From Collybiopsis luxurians FD-317 M1 (lineage: Eukaryota > Basidiomycota > Agaricomycetes > Agaricales > Omphalotaceae), in NCBI GenBank assembly GCA_000827265.1, contig KN834841.1, positions 1 through 64,000 on the forward strand: a stretch of 64,000 nt of DNA, in the 5' to 3' direction. The position numbers were made by a program, and so were the translations under genes. Each line of letters starts with the position of its first letter. Position 1 is the stretch's first letter. The notes beneath the pieces are model-generated. The model was not told the origin of the DNA and searched no databases. It saw nothing but the letters and a program-made list of their open reading frames with translations. Below are positions 1 through 11,864 of this stretch, one piece after another.

Positions 1-335
1 CCTTGACAAAGTTTTGTGTGCACGATGAATCTCAGCGACTTACATGGGCCTATGGTCTATCAGTATTATTCCGACCTGCTTACATTGAACTGCGGGTATG
101 ATACATTAATATGATAAAGTTATATTCGGGCGTGATTAGGATGTAATAACATGATGTAGTTACATGGCCGTATAATATTTGGTGTGTGTTGGGCGAGAAT
201 TACAATTACTTGTAAGGGAACGAGGGTATTGGGATTAAATCAAAAGGCATTGCATGGCAGTACATCCATCAATATTGTTACACAGCCGTCATAATTGATC
301 TAACGGTATACAATAATTCCGCCAGTTTAGCGATG
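1..335. other. Unique sequence at window edge, nothing recognised
   Basis: AT-rich sequence without a usable reading frame or obvious repeat. Similarity to the inverted Plavaka copy at 32.6-40.3 kb begins only at about 336-340, so this stretch is not part of that element and marks its 5' truncation point. Confidence 0.5.
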
Positions 336-339
336 TAAC

Positions 340-2954
340 TCCCAGTCTATGTTCAATTTTGTACACTAGATCCCTGATTGATGTGGCCCCTGGTTCACAA
401 AATGCTTGTCGTTCAGGGACTGACCTAATGAATATTTCACTGTTCATCACAGGAACCTGGTCGAGGCAATCCAGGGGCTTTGGGGGGATCCTGCATTTGC
501 TGATCTCTTAGTTTACAAACCAGGAAAATTTTTTCAGGACAGTGATCACTCTTGCAATGATCAAATCTTCCACAAGATGTGGTCAGGTATTATGTGGAAT
601 GTCACTCAAGTATGTGGATATTGATTGGTCCTTAAACTTTTTCTCATCCTCTGGTGTACTTAGGACCAGCTTCCAGCTGGTGCTACCCTTGCTCCAGTCA
701 TAATTGCATCAGACAAGATGCAACTGACTTATTTCACTGGGGGGAAAGCAGCGCATCCTGTATACCTTACCATCAGAAACATACTGAAAGTGTTTCAACA
801 AAAGCCTAACTTGTGGGCTTGTGTGCTCATTGCTTACCTTTCTGTCAGCAAGATGGCCAGAAGTGGACATTCAAAGCAAACATTAAAACTGCGAAATTAC
901 AAGCTTTTTCATTGTTCAATGGCAGAAGTTCTAGCCCCTCTCAAGGAAGCAGGACACCCTACAAAAGGTGGTGTTAGAATGGTCAGGGGTAATGGTGAAA
1001 TACACCTGGTGTGGCCCATCCTTGTGGCCTATGTTGCAGATTATCCTGAGCAGTGTCTGGTCACTTGCACAAAGTATAAAATGTGCCCAAAGTGCCACTG
1101 AAAAGCTAATGATGTTGGTAATACCAGGTGCAGCAATGATCACACTTCAAGCTGGACACTAGGAATAATCAAGAAAGCCCAATCTAATGCGAAGAGTCTG
1201 AGTGGTGTTCATTCTCTTGCTATGGAAGACAACATTGCTGGTGGGAACTATACTCCATTTTGGACAGATTTCCCTTTATGTGATATTGACAACATCATCA
1301 CTCCCAATGTACTGCATCAGCTGTACCAGGGTGTTTTCAAACACTTAATATCTTGGGTACAGGCTGTTATGACTGAAGAAGGGTTTGATTCTCAAGTCCT
1401 CTCCCTTCCTCCAGCATTTGGTGTCCGCCATTTTAAAAATGGTATATCTGGGCTCAGCCAGGTAAGTGGTCCAGAAAGGAAAAGCCTTGCAAAAATCTTT
1501 CTGGTTTGTCTGGCTGGCAGGGTTGACCCAAAATGTATCATTGCCTGTTGCAGTATTCTGGATTTCATTCATCTGGCACAGTATCCTTCTCATGATGGTA
1601 CAGCTTTGGGGTATATGACAACTGCACTCCAGTCCTGGCATGATAACCAAGATTTCTTTCTCACTTCTGGCATCCAGGTGGACTTCAACATTCCAAAATT
1701 CCACTCTCTTTTACACTACACTTTGTCTATTCGGTTATGTGGAACAACTGACAACTACAATATGGAGATGTTCAAGCATCTCCACATTGATTTTTCCACA
1801 GAGGGTTGGCAAGCAAGTAACAAGAGAGACCATTTTCCCCAGATGGTCACCTGGCTCTCTAGAAAGGAGAAGATTGAATCCTTTGATTTTTTTATGCAGT
1901 GGATGTCTGACACTACCTTGGGCTCTGAACTGGAAGATGTGGCAGTTGAAGTGGATGACCCTGCAATAGTCATTGACAAGAATGATGATGATGAAGTGGT
2001 CACTGCAAAAGGCATTGTATGCAAGGATGGGACATCTGACACTACCTTGGGCTCTGAACTGGAAGATGTGGCAGTTGAAGTGGATGACCCTGTGATAGTT
2101 GTCAACAAGAATGATGATGATGAAGTGGTTGCTGCAAAAGGCATTGTATGCAAGGATGCAATGGATGTGGATGAAGGAGTGAACTTGTTCAAGAATGTCA
2201 TCTGATTGGCCAAGCATGCTCTGGAACCTAAGAAAAGCCTCGCTCAAATTGCTGTCATGCACAATGCACTGATGTTTGTCAATGTCCTGAAACTCTTTCT
2301 TAACAATCTTGATCCCAATTGAAAGACCCAAAAGAAAGTGTTAGAACTTCCTCTTCTCTTCCAGTCACTGGACATCTGGCATCAAGTAAAGATCACACTG
2401 TTGAGTCTGTTTGACAATGAGACAGTAACAGAAATGGTGAAGGCAATGCCTGTTTGGAAGGGCTCTACCATTGGCCAATTTGACATGGTAATGGTATTGG
2501 AAGACCAGACAGTGGGGTCAACAGGCATTACAGGTAAACTCACACTACTACATAACCTTCTCTGTTTTGTGCTAACATGCACTGCTCAGGTTGCAGGGTT
2601 GGTTGTGTATGAGTCATTTTCTGCCTTCTGGAAAAAGTAGGAGGTGAACTGCTCACCCAGCCATCACCACCAACATGGCCTAGGCAGCCACTTGCTTACA
2701 TTGAATGGTATTTGAAATTCAAGGACAAGCCTGATTCTGCAACTATGATGTATAGTATGCAGAAGATGGTAGACTCCAGGGGATTTCCTTGACAGTCAAC
2801 TATTATACTGGTTGCAAACATTTGACAATGTTGCATGCTTGTGCCAGCGAGCCCATTAGAAGAGGGCCAGGGACTGTTTTCCATACTTGACAAGGCTATA
2901 AAGTTCGTCATGAACAACTTCCAGAGTCAGTACACATTTAATATCATATATTAA
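340..2954 (+). pseudogene. Plavaka transposase pseudogene, copy A
   Basis: Would catalyse cut-and-paste movement in the nucleus. The family core is clear: ASDKMQLTYFTGGKAAHPVY near 715, LHQLYQGVFKHLISW near 1315, FNIPKFHSLLHY near 1688 and LHIDF near 1780. One intron (GTATGT to TTAG, about 610-663) and a second in the C-terminal part (about 2535-2589) are still visible. Breaks: TGA at 1099-1101 after CPKCH, TGA just after KNVI near 2205, and another near 2321. Asn occupies a position (codon 1306-1308, TPNVLHQL) where the family normally has Asp, so the active site is probably dead. The N-terminus is missing and an in-frame 129-base duplication is present. Reading ends at TAA 2952-2954 after the FQSQYTFN segment, matching the end of copy B. 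Family identity is firm; exact exons are approximate. Confidence 0.85.
1906..2163 (+). repeat. 129-base in-frame tandem duplication in transposase
   Basis: Two consecutive 129-base units, 1906-2034 and 2035-2163, each encode 43 residues of an acidic segment (SDTTLGSELEDVAVEVDD and onward). Copy B has one unit only, so the duplication is private to copy A. The units differ by several transitions. Confidence 0.9.
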
Positions 2955-3119
2955 CCTTTTGTTGTAATGCCAGCTACCTCCTTTACCTACTTAGGCTTCA
3001 TCCTATAATGTTGATAAGATTTAGATAAGATAGGATAAGATTTTCACATGATAGTGATAAGTTATTGCACATGACTTAGTACTACTTTCATCCTGAGAGA
3101 CTGAACTGGATGGACCACT

Positions 3120-6100
3120 AGAAGTTCTTTTCACAGATGCTGGCTTCTGCAAGTGGATTACTGGACTCTTGATAGCTGGCATTCAATATAGAAGGTGTGA
3201 ATGTTCAATGAAACTTGTTGACTCTGTGCTATCTACTGGATTTCCCCAAACATTTGCCTTTTTCTTTACCAGTCATAGGTGACAGTTCTGTTCATAATCT
3301 ATCTATCAGGAGTAACCAAATTGTCTGACCAGTTTCCTTGTTTAGTTGACCTTGTCGGGTCATTGGTTTCACAAGTGTAGAGGGACAAATGTGTCTTTGT
3401 GACTGATATTGATCAATAAATAGCAAAATGACTTTCAACTAGCGAAGGGTAAATTCTTCATTTATCTACTAGTAATGGGTATGCCTGAACATCTTTGTTT
3501 CTTGCAGTGTCATCAGATTTCTCTAAGCATCCATACTGAGAGGCTATCTTCTTCAGCTGCTGAAGTGAAGTACTGGACCTGATGTCTAGCATTGCTACTC
3601 ACTGTGCCAGTCTCCAAGCACCTCATTATTCACCAAATTGAAGCCAATTATTTGTGCACGACAGCTCAAACCAGCATCCTTTATGGTGGAGGCTGGCTTC
3701 TTTGGCCAGTTCAAGTCCACTGTACCAGAGGACTTTGAGTGACCCTGACTTATCAGTCTTCAGTTAGAGTAGCATTTCTGCAAGATTAGCAGCTATGCAA
3801 TGAGAGTCCCATATGACTGTTGAGGAGTAAGCAATGTTGGGGAAACACCTTGGAAATTGTCATAGGTACATTGGCTGGTTTTACTCACATGATTATGTAT
3901 CTGACAAGCCTTGAGTAGATGCTATCAAAATTCTGGCTTGTTCATTCAACATTAACCTTTGGTAAGGCTTGGTTCAGGCCTAGGCACCTCAGAAGGACAA
4001 TATGACATTGATCCCAGCAAAAGTAAGAACTCAAACTATCTACCCATAATCCATATTTCTGACTGCCCTTTTGTAGCTTGTATTTGACAGGAAGTATACG
4101 AATGCTGCTGTGCTTTGATCTTGAGAGGCTGGCTTTTTTAGCCAAGTTGAATCTTGGGTTATTGAGCTCAAAAGTGTTGAGGGGCAAGCAAGATGAATAG
4201 AAAGGGGGCTTTGAGCCTGTGCAAGGTGAATTTCACATTGATATCTAGTATCAAATACACCTTAACACTTTTGTTTCTTGCAGTCTCATTGGATTTCTCT
4301 AACCTTCCAAACTGAGAGGCTGGCTTGTTCAGCTGCTTCAAGTTGAGTGCTGACTTGACATCTAGCATTGCCCTTTGATGTGCAAGATTGAAGCCAATCT
4401 CTACCATGTGATAGCTTGAGGCACAAACACACTTAGTGGGTCTCTGCATACTCTGATTGTTAGAGGCCAGCTTCTTTAGCTAGTTCAAGTTCACTGCTGC
4501 AATTGGATGAGCACTTTGACTTCAAGCAATCCTGTACTGGCATAGGTGTGAGCTCAAACTGTCTACCCATAATCCCTGTAATTTATATCACTGAGCAGCC
4601 TTATATAGCTCATATTTGCCAAGAAGTATATGAATGTCACTATACTTGATCTTGAGAAGCTGGCTTTTTCAGCTCCTTTATCAAGTTGAATGTTGGGTCA
4701 TTGAATCCAAATGTGTTGAGGAATGACTTTGTCATTGTAAGTGATACAGATGCAATGGGAAATGGCTTTGAGATTGTCATAGGTATGTTCTTCATTAATA
4801 TACTAACAATGAATTTGTCTGAATGTCTTTGCTTCTTGCTATCTCATCAGATTTCCTCAAATGTCAATACAGAGCACCTGACTTGTTTAGCTGTTTTGTA
4901 CAGAGTGTTGGTTTTGACATCTGGCATTGCTACACATTGCGCACATATTTAATAACCACATTGCTCAATTTAACAAAGCCCAATTTCTCTCTCTCGCATG
5001 CCAACATGATGAACTAATGCATTGGATGAATTTACATATATTTCAATTGGCAAAAGGTTGGCTTCTCTAGCTGGTTCAAGCTAGCTGCTGCAACTGGATG
5101 AGGATCAATAGAGGCTGGCTTCTTTAGCCAGCTCTGGTTACTTCCTGCAAGTGGATGACAAGACTTTGGAACATCCTGACTCTGCTCATCAGGTCTTCAC
5201 AGCTGAGGAAGATGTGGGGTCATTGACCAGCATAGGTAAGAAATTGAACTATCTACCCATAATTCATATATTTGACTATTCTTTGTAGCTTGTGTTTGCT
5301 GGTGAGTATATGAATGTCACTATACCTTGATTTAAAGAGGCTGGCTTCTTCAGCTGCTTCACCAAGTTGAATTTCCGGTCATTGAACTCAGAGAGTGTTG
5401 AGAAACAAACTTGTCATTGTAAGCAATGCAGATGAATGTGTAAAGGTGGCTTTGACATTGTCCAAGGTATATTCCACATTGGTATACTAGTAACAAGTTT
5501 GCCTGAACACCTTTGTCTCTCACAGTCTCATTGGATTTCCCTAACCTTCCATATGGAGAGGCTTATTTGGTTGCTTCAAGTGGAGTGCTGACTTCATGTC
5601 TGGTATTTCTCCTCAATATGCAAGTGTTTAATGGCCACATTGAGAAGCTAATCTCTTGCACACATGACATGAACTCACTTGATGGATCTTTGTATATTTT
5701 GATTGACAGAGGCTGGCTTCTTTAGCCAGCTCAGGTTATTTTCTGCCAGTAGATGACAAGGCTTTGGGTAATCCCAACTTTCCTCATCAGGCCTGAGCAG
5801 CTCAGGAAGTTGAGATGACATTGAGACCTGCATAGGTCAAACTATTTACCAGTAAATCTTATCTCTGACCCACCTTTTCAGCCTGTACTTACCGCTGGGC
5901 ATACAAATGTTCCTATATCTCCATCTGAGAAGATGCTTACTTTAACAGCTGCATGAAATCAAAGGTCAGGTCATTGGTTTCAAAGGTGTGGAGGGCCAAA
6001 CCTGTTATTGTCGCTGATAGTATAAGTGGCAAAGTGGCTAGCCAAAGGTAAATTTATCATCCATCTACTAGTGACAAAGAGAATGAATGTCTTTTTCTCT

Positions 6101-6620
6101 TGTAGTCTCAAGGGTGTTACTCTAAACCTGCATACTGAGAGGCTGGCTTCTCCAGCTGCTTCAAATGGAGTACCAGCCTTTACATCTGGTATTGCAGCTA
6201 CCTACACCACTTTGCTGCAGGGGCATCCTCTACTGATTGTAGTTCTCCTGTTCAGCAGTGTTGAAGGAGAGAACATAACATGCCTTCCATGGAATTATCT
6301 GCTGAAACAAAGTTGTAGGTGTAGACGAGTGGTGCTCAACAGATGACTTGGGCAATGAAATTTGTTGGAGTCTTGCAATCCTGCGAATGTGTTAGTACAT
6401 GGCTGTCCCTATACTTTGATACTGAGAGGCTGACTTTGATGCATATTACTTCAAGCACTGAGCTCCAGTGTTCCATTTGATGTCTTTAGTCTTCAATGAC
6501 AACATTCTCCACAGAATTGAAGTAGATGGTTTTAAATCTCACATTTGGTGATGCTCAAGAGTCAAACACAAATCCCCATATCCTTCGAGAGGCTGGCATC
6601 ATTCACTTCTAGTTGAACAG
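3120..6620 (+). repeat. Degenerate repeat array with hairpin core, Plavaka copy A
   Basis: About 14 diverged occurrences of a core GAGGCTGGCTTCTTTAGCC followed by roughly AGTTCAAGT, for example near 3538, 3690, 4125, 4316, 4465, 4652, 5055, 5108, 5336, 5711, 6140 and 6588. The best copies fold as a stem GCTGGCT, loop TCTTT, stem AGCCAGC. A larger unit recurs every 560-770 bases: a splice-acceptor-like pyrimidine tract and CAG, then about 95 bases that can read TERLASSAASSGVLTSG-like peptides. Such blocks start near 3510, 4282, 4850, 5527 and 6107. They could be subterminal transposase-binding repeats or the remains of a repeat-encoding second gene. No continuous coding frame survives. Confidence 0.7.
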
Positions 6621-7084
6621 TAGGATTTTACTTTGGTTGAAGTCTTGCACAACCAACTTAACTGAGTTCATAACTGGTTATCGATGCTGTCAGACAGGAA
6701 TTGGTGCAGTGGGCTTTCACATTTGTTTTCTTTTTTTCTGTGATTGGTTCACATATACCAACTCCCAGACACAACAACTACTATATACTTTGTGTATTCT
6801 GCCATATCATCTCCAACTTGAAAAGCTCAGGTACTGTCTATGCAGTGCCTTACTATGAAATGAGTGGCCTGCCGAAGTTGATTTATTCCCTTAGCAGTAG
6901 TAGATCTAAAATCCAATTTTCAAATACTTTCACTCAACATTCTTATGTAAAGTTATAGTTGATGCTCAATCTGTCACTGTAGTTGCAATGAATGGATTAT
7001 GACCAAAACTAATTATTCACCTCTATTGTTGAAACTGTTTGAAGATACTTTAGACTCAATTTTGTATTATTATGCATTCTGAAT

Positions 7085-7275
7085 CAGGCTATTACCTTGG
7101 TTACTGGAGGTTCACCGAGGATATCATCTTTTCCTAGGTTAGCTGAGGTTACCTGAGGTTTGCCAAGGATATTATCTTTTCCTCAGTTACCTTCAGTGCA
7201 CAGGTTACCCAGGTTACCTCAGGATATTGCCATATCCTAGTTGACCTAAAGCTCAGTCTATTTTCTCTGATGCAA
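7085..7275 (+). repeat. GGTTACC-rich terminal segment of Plavaka copy A
   Basis: Short motifs related to AGGTTACCT and CCTAGGTT, with GGATAT spacers, recur several times before the element end. The last bases (AAGCTCAGTCTATTTTCTCT, then GA) resemble, in reverse complement, the CAGGAAAAATGG...CTGAGC inverted repeat of the element at 61915-62666. Confidence 0.65.
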
Positions 7276-9936
7276 TGTCCAATTACTTAGTTTTCTGTGA
7301 TTGAGGGTCAATACACATGGAGCAGATGCAGGTGTAGAACCCAGAATATAACAATACTAAGTACTAGCAAACCCAAGTTGTCAACTTGGGTGACAACAAC
7401 AAGGGTTTTCAGAGATACTACCACACTTGACTGTCTGGTGAGGTCCTTCTGACTTGGTTGCGAAAGGGATATGTATTTAGTTAGTTAGTATTTTTGTTAA
7501 CAGTTAGCACATAGAGTAAGAAAAGGGATAAAGAAAACAATCAGGTTGAAACTAGGTGTAGGAACAGCAATCAGATTGTGAGCGGTTGAGTTACTACTCA
7601 CTGAGTTTTGGAGAAGACAAAGATGAGAGTGTTTGGGGAGAGAGGCTAGTATTCAAGTAGTTGAGAAACTATGTGAATTGTCTGTAATACAAGTTGAGCT
7701 ACAGTATTTATACTATAGCTACTAAACCCTATAACAACATATATTGTACCACAAAGCATGTCGCATGTATCTAAATCAATAGGTGTTATTAATAAAAAGT
7801 ATCTCAGAGCATAATGAACCCCAAAGTACAACTACTGACAGGTATAAGTAATGGTTCGTACATTGTACAGCATGGTATATGACATTTGTAAATAGAACAA
7901 TGAATAGCAAAAATGTAGCTATCAGAGAATTGGAATATCTGAGATAATGAGTAATTGACTATATACAAATATGAAACAATGTATGTGAATTGATCAGATC
8001 AGTGTAGGTACTAATTATAGTTCATATTGATCAGATGATCCACCATGATACATGAAAGTGCTAATACCATTTCAACAATTTCTTGCACCACACTTTGGCC
8101 ATTTCCCCTTGATTTTCCCCCCAAACTGGATTTGAGCCACTGTTGCAAACAACAGCAGAGATTTCTGCCACTGATTTAACATGGAGACCCAAAAAGAAAT
8201 TGTTTCTATTGGAGAAATACACTTACTTTGGTCCTTTACTACCATCTTCTGAACATATCTCTTGCAACAATGGTTAAAATATGGTTTTTCATAGTCCTGT
8301 ATTTCACAATTCATGTGGAACATAGTCTCATCAAAATGGTTTGATGATTCTATCAAGAACACTCAACAAGCTAGATGACTTTCAAGGAGTGATAATATTT
8401 TGAATCTCTCATACATCAATGTGCCCAGGACAAATGTGTGCACTGACATTCCAGCTAATAGGCATTGGAGGAGAGTTACAAGGCCTTGTAGGTCTCAGCA
8501 CAGTTTATGGCAGATACCCTGCCGATAAAATCAGGAATACAACAGCCTGTGAACTTATTACATCCACCAAGCAAAAAGTATTTCATATCTCCACATTGAA
8601 ATCAAACAGCATAAGAAATTGTATTTCGGGACTTGTATGTTTATATAATAACTGCATAAGTAACTGTATGTCTGAACTTGTATGTTTATCACCTTCCTTG
8701 CAAGGCTTATTCTGCACTTAAGTAGAATTTTGAAAATAATTGCATATATATTGCTTATGTACACAATTTTCCAAGCTGTTTTCCCGCTCACTAAGTTGCT
8801 CGGCCCTTTTGTTGTTAACAATGGAGACAGTACTCCTATGTAAAGAGAGAGAGTGGGTGGATTGCAGGGACACCCTGAGTGGAACTGAGCCTGGAGCTTA
8901 CATGAGTATACACTTTTCAGAGTACATCTCATGGTTCACAGGTAATCAAATTTACAGAAACATCACCAAGCATAGTGCTGGGGTTTGCTTTTCCCCTACC
9001 TTATAGTAACCGAATATACCCACAAAATTGTCCACTAAAGAGAAAAGGGTTCTTGATGGGCATGGCACAATATTCTGTGATCATATGAATGTTCTACTGT
9101 AGTAGCAGAATGTCTGGTGGGAACAACTGGCTGCTTCGCAATGTCCGCGGAACTGTCTCCCCCCGTGGGGATGGACAGAATATCCTTGGCTTTGACATAC
9201 CGAGACGCAGATGGACTTGTATTGCCCTGCTTGTTCCAAGGTGCATACTGTATGCTCAAAGATATTTGGAACTGGGGCAAAACACAAGGACCCTAGAAGT
9301 ATCTGACCCAGTTTGGGGATTAGCCCTATTCCTAGGCCGCCTTGGTGCTGACAGTAAGGCTCCTGGCTATAGTAGTGAGAGCTTAAGTGTGCAGAGGAAG
9401 CAGTGGTAAACAGGAACTCCATTTAGATAAAATACTAAATGGTGAATGGACAATGTTGCACCTTTACGTACAGAAGTTAAACCTAAAGGTCACCAAAAAG
9501 ATCATTACCTACTTTAGAGCTAAAACTTAAGACATTGGAATCATATTTGGGAGTCCTGAACCCAGGAATTTAGCCCTTATACTAGGGGACAGCTTATGAT
9601 GGGATAGTGTAGCCTAAGTAAAGTCAGTAAGGTGGGTGACTGAAAGGGTTTGGTATCAGCTGTTGAGGACACTGTATTGGATGTACATTCAGCGGCTCCA
9701 GCTTTTCAGTATCAGACCACTATGAAAGCATAAGCGAGCACATTCAGGCTGTTAAATTAATCAAGGACTAGAACAATTTGTCAGGTTAAGGGATCACAAT
9801 GTATGTACTGATAGTGACCACAAGAACAAGCTTCGATGGGATGACAAAGCAGGTCCATTATGCTTTGATTGTTGGCAATGGGTCTTGTTCACAATCCGAT
9901 CGGACGGACGTAGATGTCTCGATATTGACCACCATG
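7276..9936. other. Intergenic, only unrecognised short frames
   Basis: No protein family recognised. The longest frames are about 100-125 codons (8072-8362 -, 8419-8721 +, 8558-8932 -, 9081-9422 -, 9089-9409 +). Several overlap on opposite strands and have no convincing intron support. A near-perfect hairpin lies at 7371-7391 (ACCCAAGTTG, one base, then its complement). Base composition shifts from CpG-poor to CpG-containing towards 9100, where the host-like island starts. Confidence 0.4.
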
Positions 9937-11807
9937 TCAGACTAGGGAACTATAATCAATGACTATACATTGATTCAGAAACATACACACCGCCTTAGAT
10001 TCCTGAATAATCCGCACTCTATTTATACCTTGCTGACATGATATTGGGGACAGAGATATTTCAGTCTGTTCAACGATATTGGAAAAGGTCTTGGGGGTCG
10101 GCTCTCCCCTGATATAATCACGAGCATTCAGGTTTGCTAACAAGGTGCTAAAATAAAGACTACAAGTAGAGGCCTCAGCAATGCAGTAGTACAAATTTTT
10201 CGGCTGGGCTGCTAGCTAGAAAGAAGGTCGTCAGTGGTGTTTGAAGGCGGATTGTTTTCTATCGGCGTACAAGAATAAGCGTTACAGTAGCCAAGACGGC
10301 GGTAATCAATGTGCTGTTCACAGCAAGGATAAGAATGCGCTTGACCATGAGCTGGGAACTGAACGATCATTTCATCAGTAGGTATCTGGTTAGTGTAAAG
10401 TGATTTACCTCTTGAACTTGGGCTTATTCGGACCGCTAAGAAGATATATCATGTTGATGGAAATCATAGTATCCACTGCTGCGGAACAAGCTCGCAATGA
10501 CATGTTAAGACCCTAATACGGCCAGTCATTGCAGGTTTCCACACATCTTGAGAATACAATCTTACATCTTCTGTAGGAGTAAATATCTTGTTAACTGAGA
10601 TGCCATATCTGATTCAATGGTAAGACAGAAAAATTTGAGCTTAGTGGAGGTCAATACCCCAAGACTTCGAACACTATGTGGAAGCTTCATGAGCGCTACA
10701 TGGATTGAGGAAATACAGAGAGGAGAGTACACACTGATATCCCCGACTAGAAGGTAATTCATTGTTAGAAGTGCATATTCTCAAAGCATGAAGACCTACT
10801 GATTTGCCAGGACGAGAGAATAATCTACTTGCAGTTTAATGAGCACTATCATATCATCGTGTGGACTAACTGCTCACCAGAATCAAAGGTATTATCCATC
10901 TCCGTTTGTTGACTCAATGTAAGATTAGCTTAATAGGAACAGGGTTTGAGATGTAGCCTCTCACAGAGATAAATACGCCGAATGAACCACCCTTGCACCA
11001 AGAAGATTGTAATACACTAACAGACGTTCACTGTAATCATTTCGGTATTAGGTCGTATGGATGCATACCTCAACAAGAGTATGAAACTGATAATCAAGGG
11101 AAAAGTCAGAAGTATTGTAAGAATATGATAAAGAAATAAAGCATGCCATCAACTCTCTTTGGATGGGAACGGGAGCATGTTAACGGTAATCAGCATGTGC
11201 AAAGTGGGAATTACTTACTGCTGTTGGTGATCGATACCGGAAACATCACCCCAGCGAACAACGAGGACCCTAAAGTCTAAAACCCAGGCTCAAAAATGAT
11301 TCAGTCCTCGATGAAGGGGGGAAGTACTGGATTTTATGATTAAGATTTGATTCGTAGTGTCGGCACACCTGAATTGGAAGAGAAAACAATCCCATACGTT
11401 ATCTCAGTCGTTCAATAATTAAGCCTTACCAAAGCGAAGCAATCTTTGTAAATTGCGTGGTTAGCAGATGAACTAGCCTGGGAGAGTAACATATGACTTG
11501 CAAAGGATTGCATTTTCCATGAGTCACTATTGTAATACCTACCGTGACAGTTATGAGTTGATAATATTCAGATGCGGTAGGGTAACAGTTTTATACTTCA
11601 TAAAGTAGAGGTATCTTTTGAACAGGACAGACTGAAAGTCAGTGACCATTTGCGCAAATCAATACTAACTCACGTTTGAAAGGTTGACATACCCCAAATG
11701 GCAGTCGAGAGAAAGGAGCCAATCAAAACTGCACCATAGGTTGGCATTAAGTTGAGGACCACTACAGCGGGGTCAGACGAAGTGGGGATGGATGAGTTAC
11801 CAGACAT
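9937..11807 (-). CDS. DUF6534-type multi-pass membrane protein
   Basis: Resembles the large basidiomycete family of seven-helix membrane proteins with a DUF6534 domain (function unknown). Visible pieces in order: exon 1 (11807-11674), MSGNSSIPTSSDP then the first helix region PTYGAVLIGSFLSTAIWG; a short exon with YLYFMKY near 11590; ITIFLVQGWFIRRIYLCERL near 11010-10950; a hydrophobic stretch ILAVNSTLITAVLATVTLIL near 10300; and the family C-terminal signature YFSTLLANLNARDYIRG near 10130. I chose the ATG at 11807 because a TATA box sits about 50 bases upstream; the frame-extending ATG at 11876 lies upstream of that TATA box. The stop used is at 9937. Introns in the middle are not all resolved, so intactness is unproven. 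It lies in the non-repetitive island with the oxidoreductases. Confidence 0.6.
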
Positions 11808-11855
11808 GAAGTTGTTAATGTGAACTGGGCCTAGACAGTACCACTGCCATTTAGT

Positions 11856-11864
11856 CTTATATAC
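11856..11864 (-). promoter_or_regulatory. TATA box of the DUF6534 gene
   Basis: On the minus strand the sequence reads GTATATAAG, about 50 bases upstream of the chosen ATG at 11807. This spacing suits a start of transcription near 11830. Confidence 0.5.

Larger units (their letters stand above)
336..7275 (+). mobile_element. Plavaka DNA transposon, copy A, 5'-truncated
   Basis: A decayed DNA transposon of the Plavaka family (CACTA-like elements of Agaricomycetes). It is recognised from its transposase and from a long inverted relative at about 32570-40330. Order: transposase remains (340-2954), 4.3 kb of non-coding diverged repeats, then a GGTTACC-rich end. The right end is set where similarity to copy B stops, just after TCTCTGATGCA, at an end resembling the inverted repeat of the 752-bp element at 61915. 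The left end lacks the zinc-finger exon and first part of the protein present in copy B. Over the stretches I compared by eye the copies look roughly 90 percent alike, with many differences being C/T or G/A. Confidence 0.85.

Noticed and set aside
336..2954. KDZ (Kyakuja-Dileera-Zisupton) transposase
   Set aside because: The conserved blocks HQLYQGVFKHL, FNIPKFHS and LHIDF, with a C2H2 N-terminus, fit Plavaka better.
9081..9422. Overlapping 106- and 113-codon frames as genes
   Set aside because: Opposite-strand mirror frames in CpG-containing DNA, with no family resemblance or promoter support.
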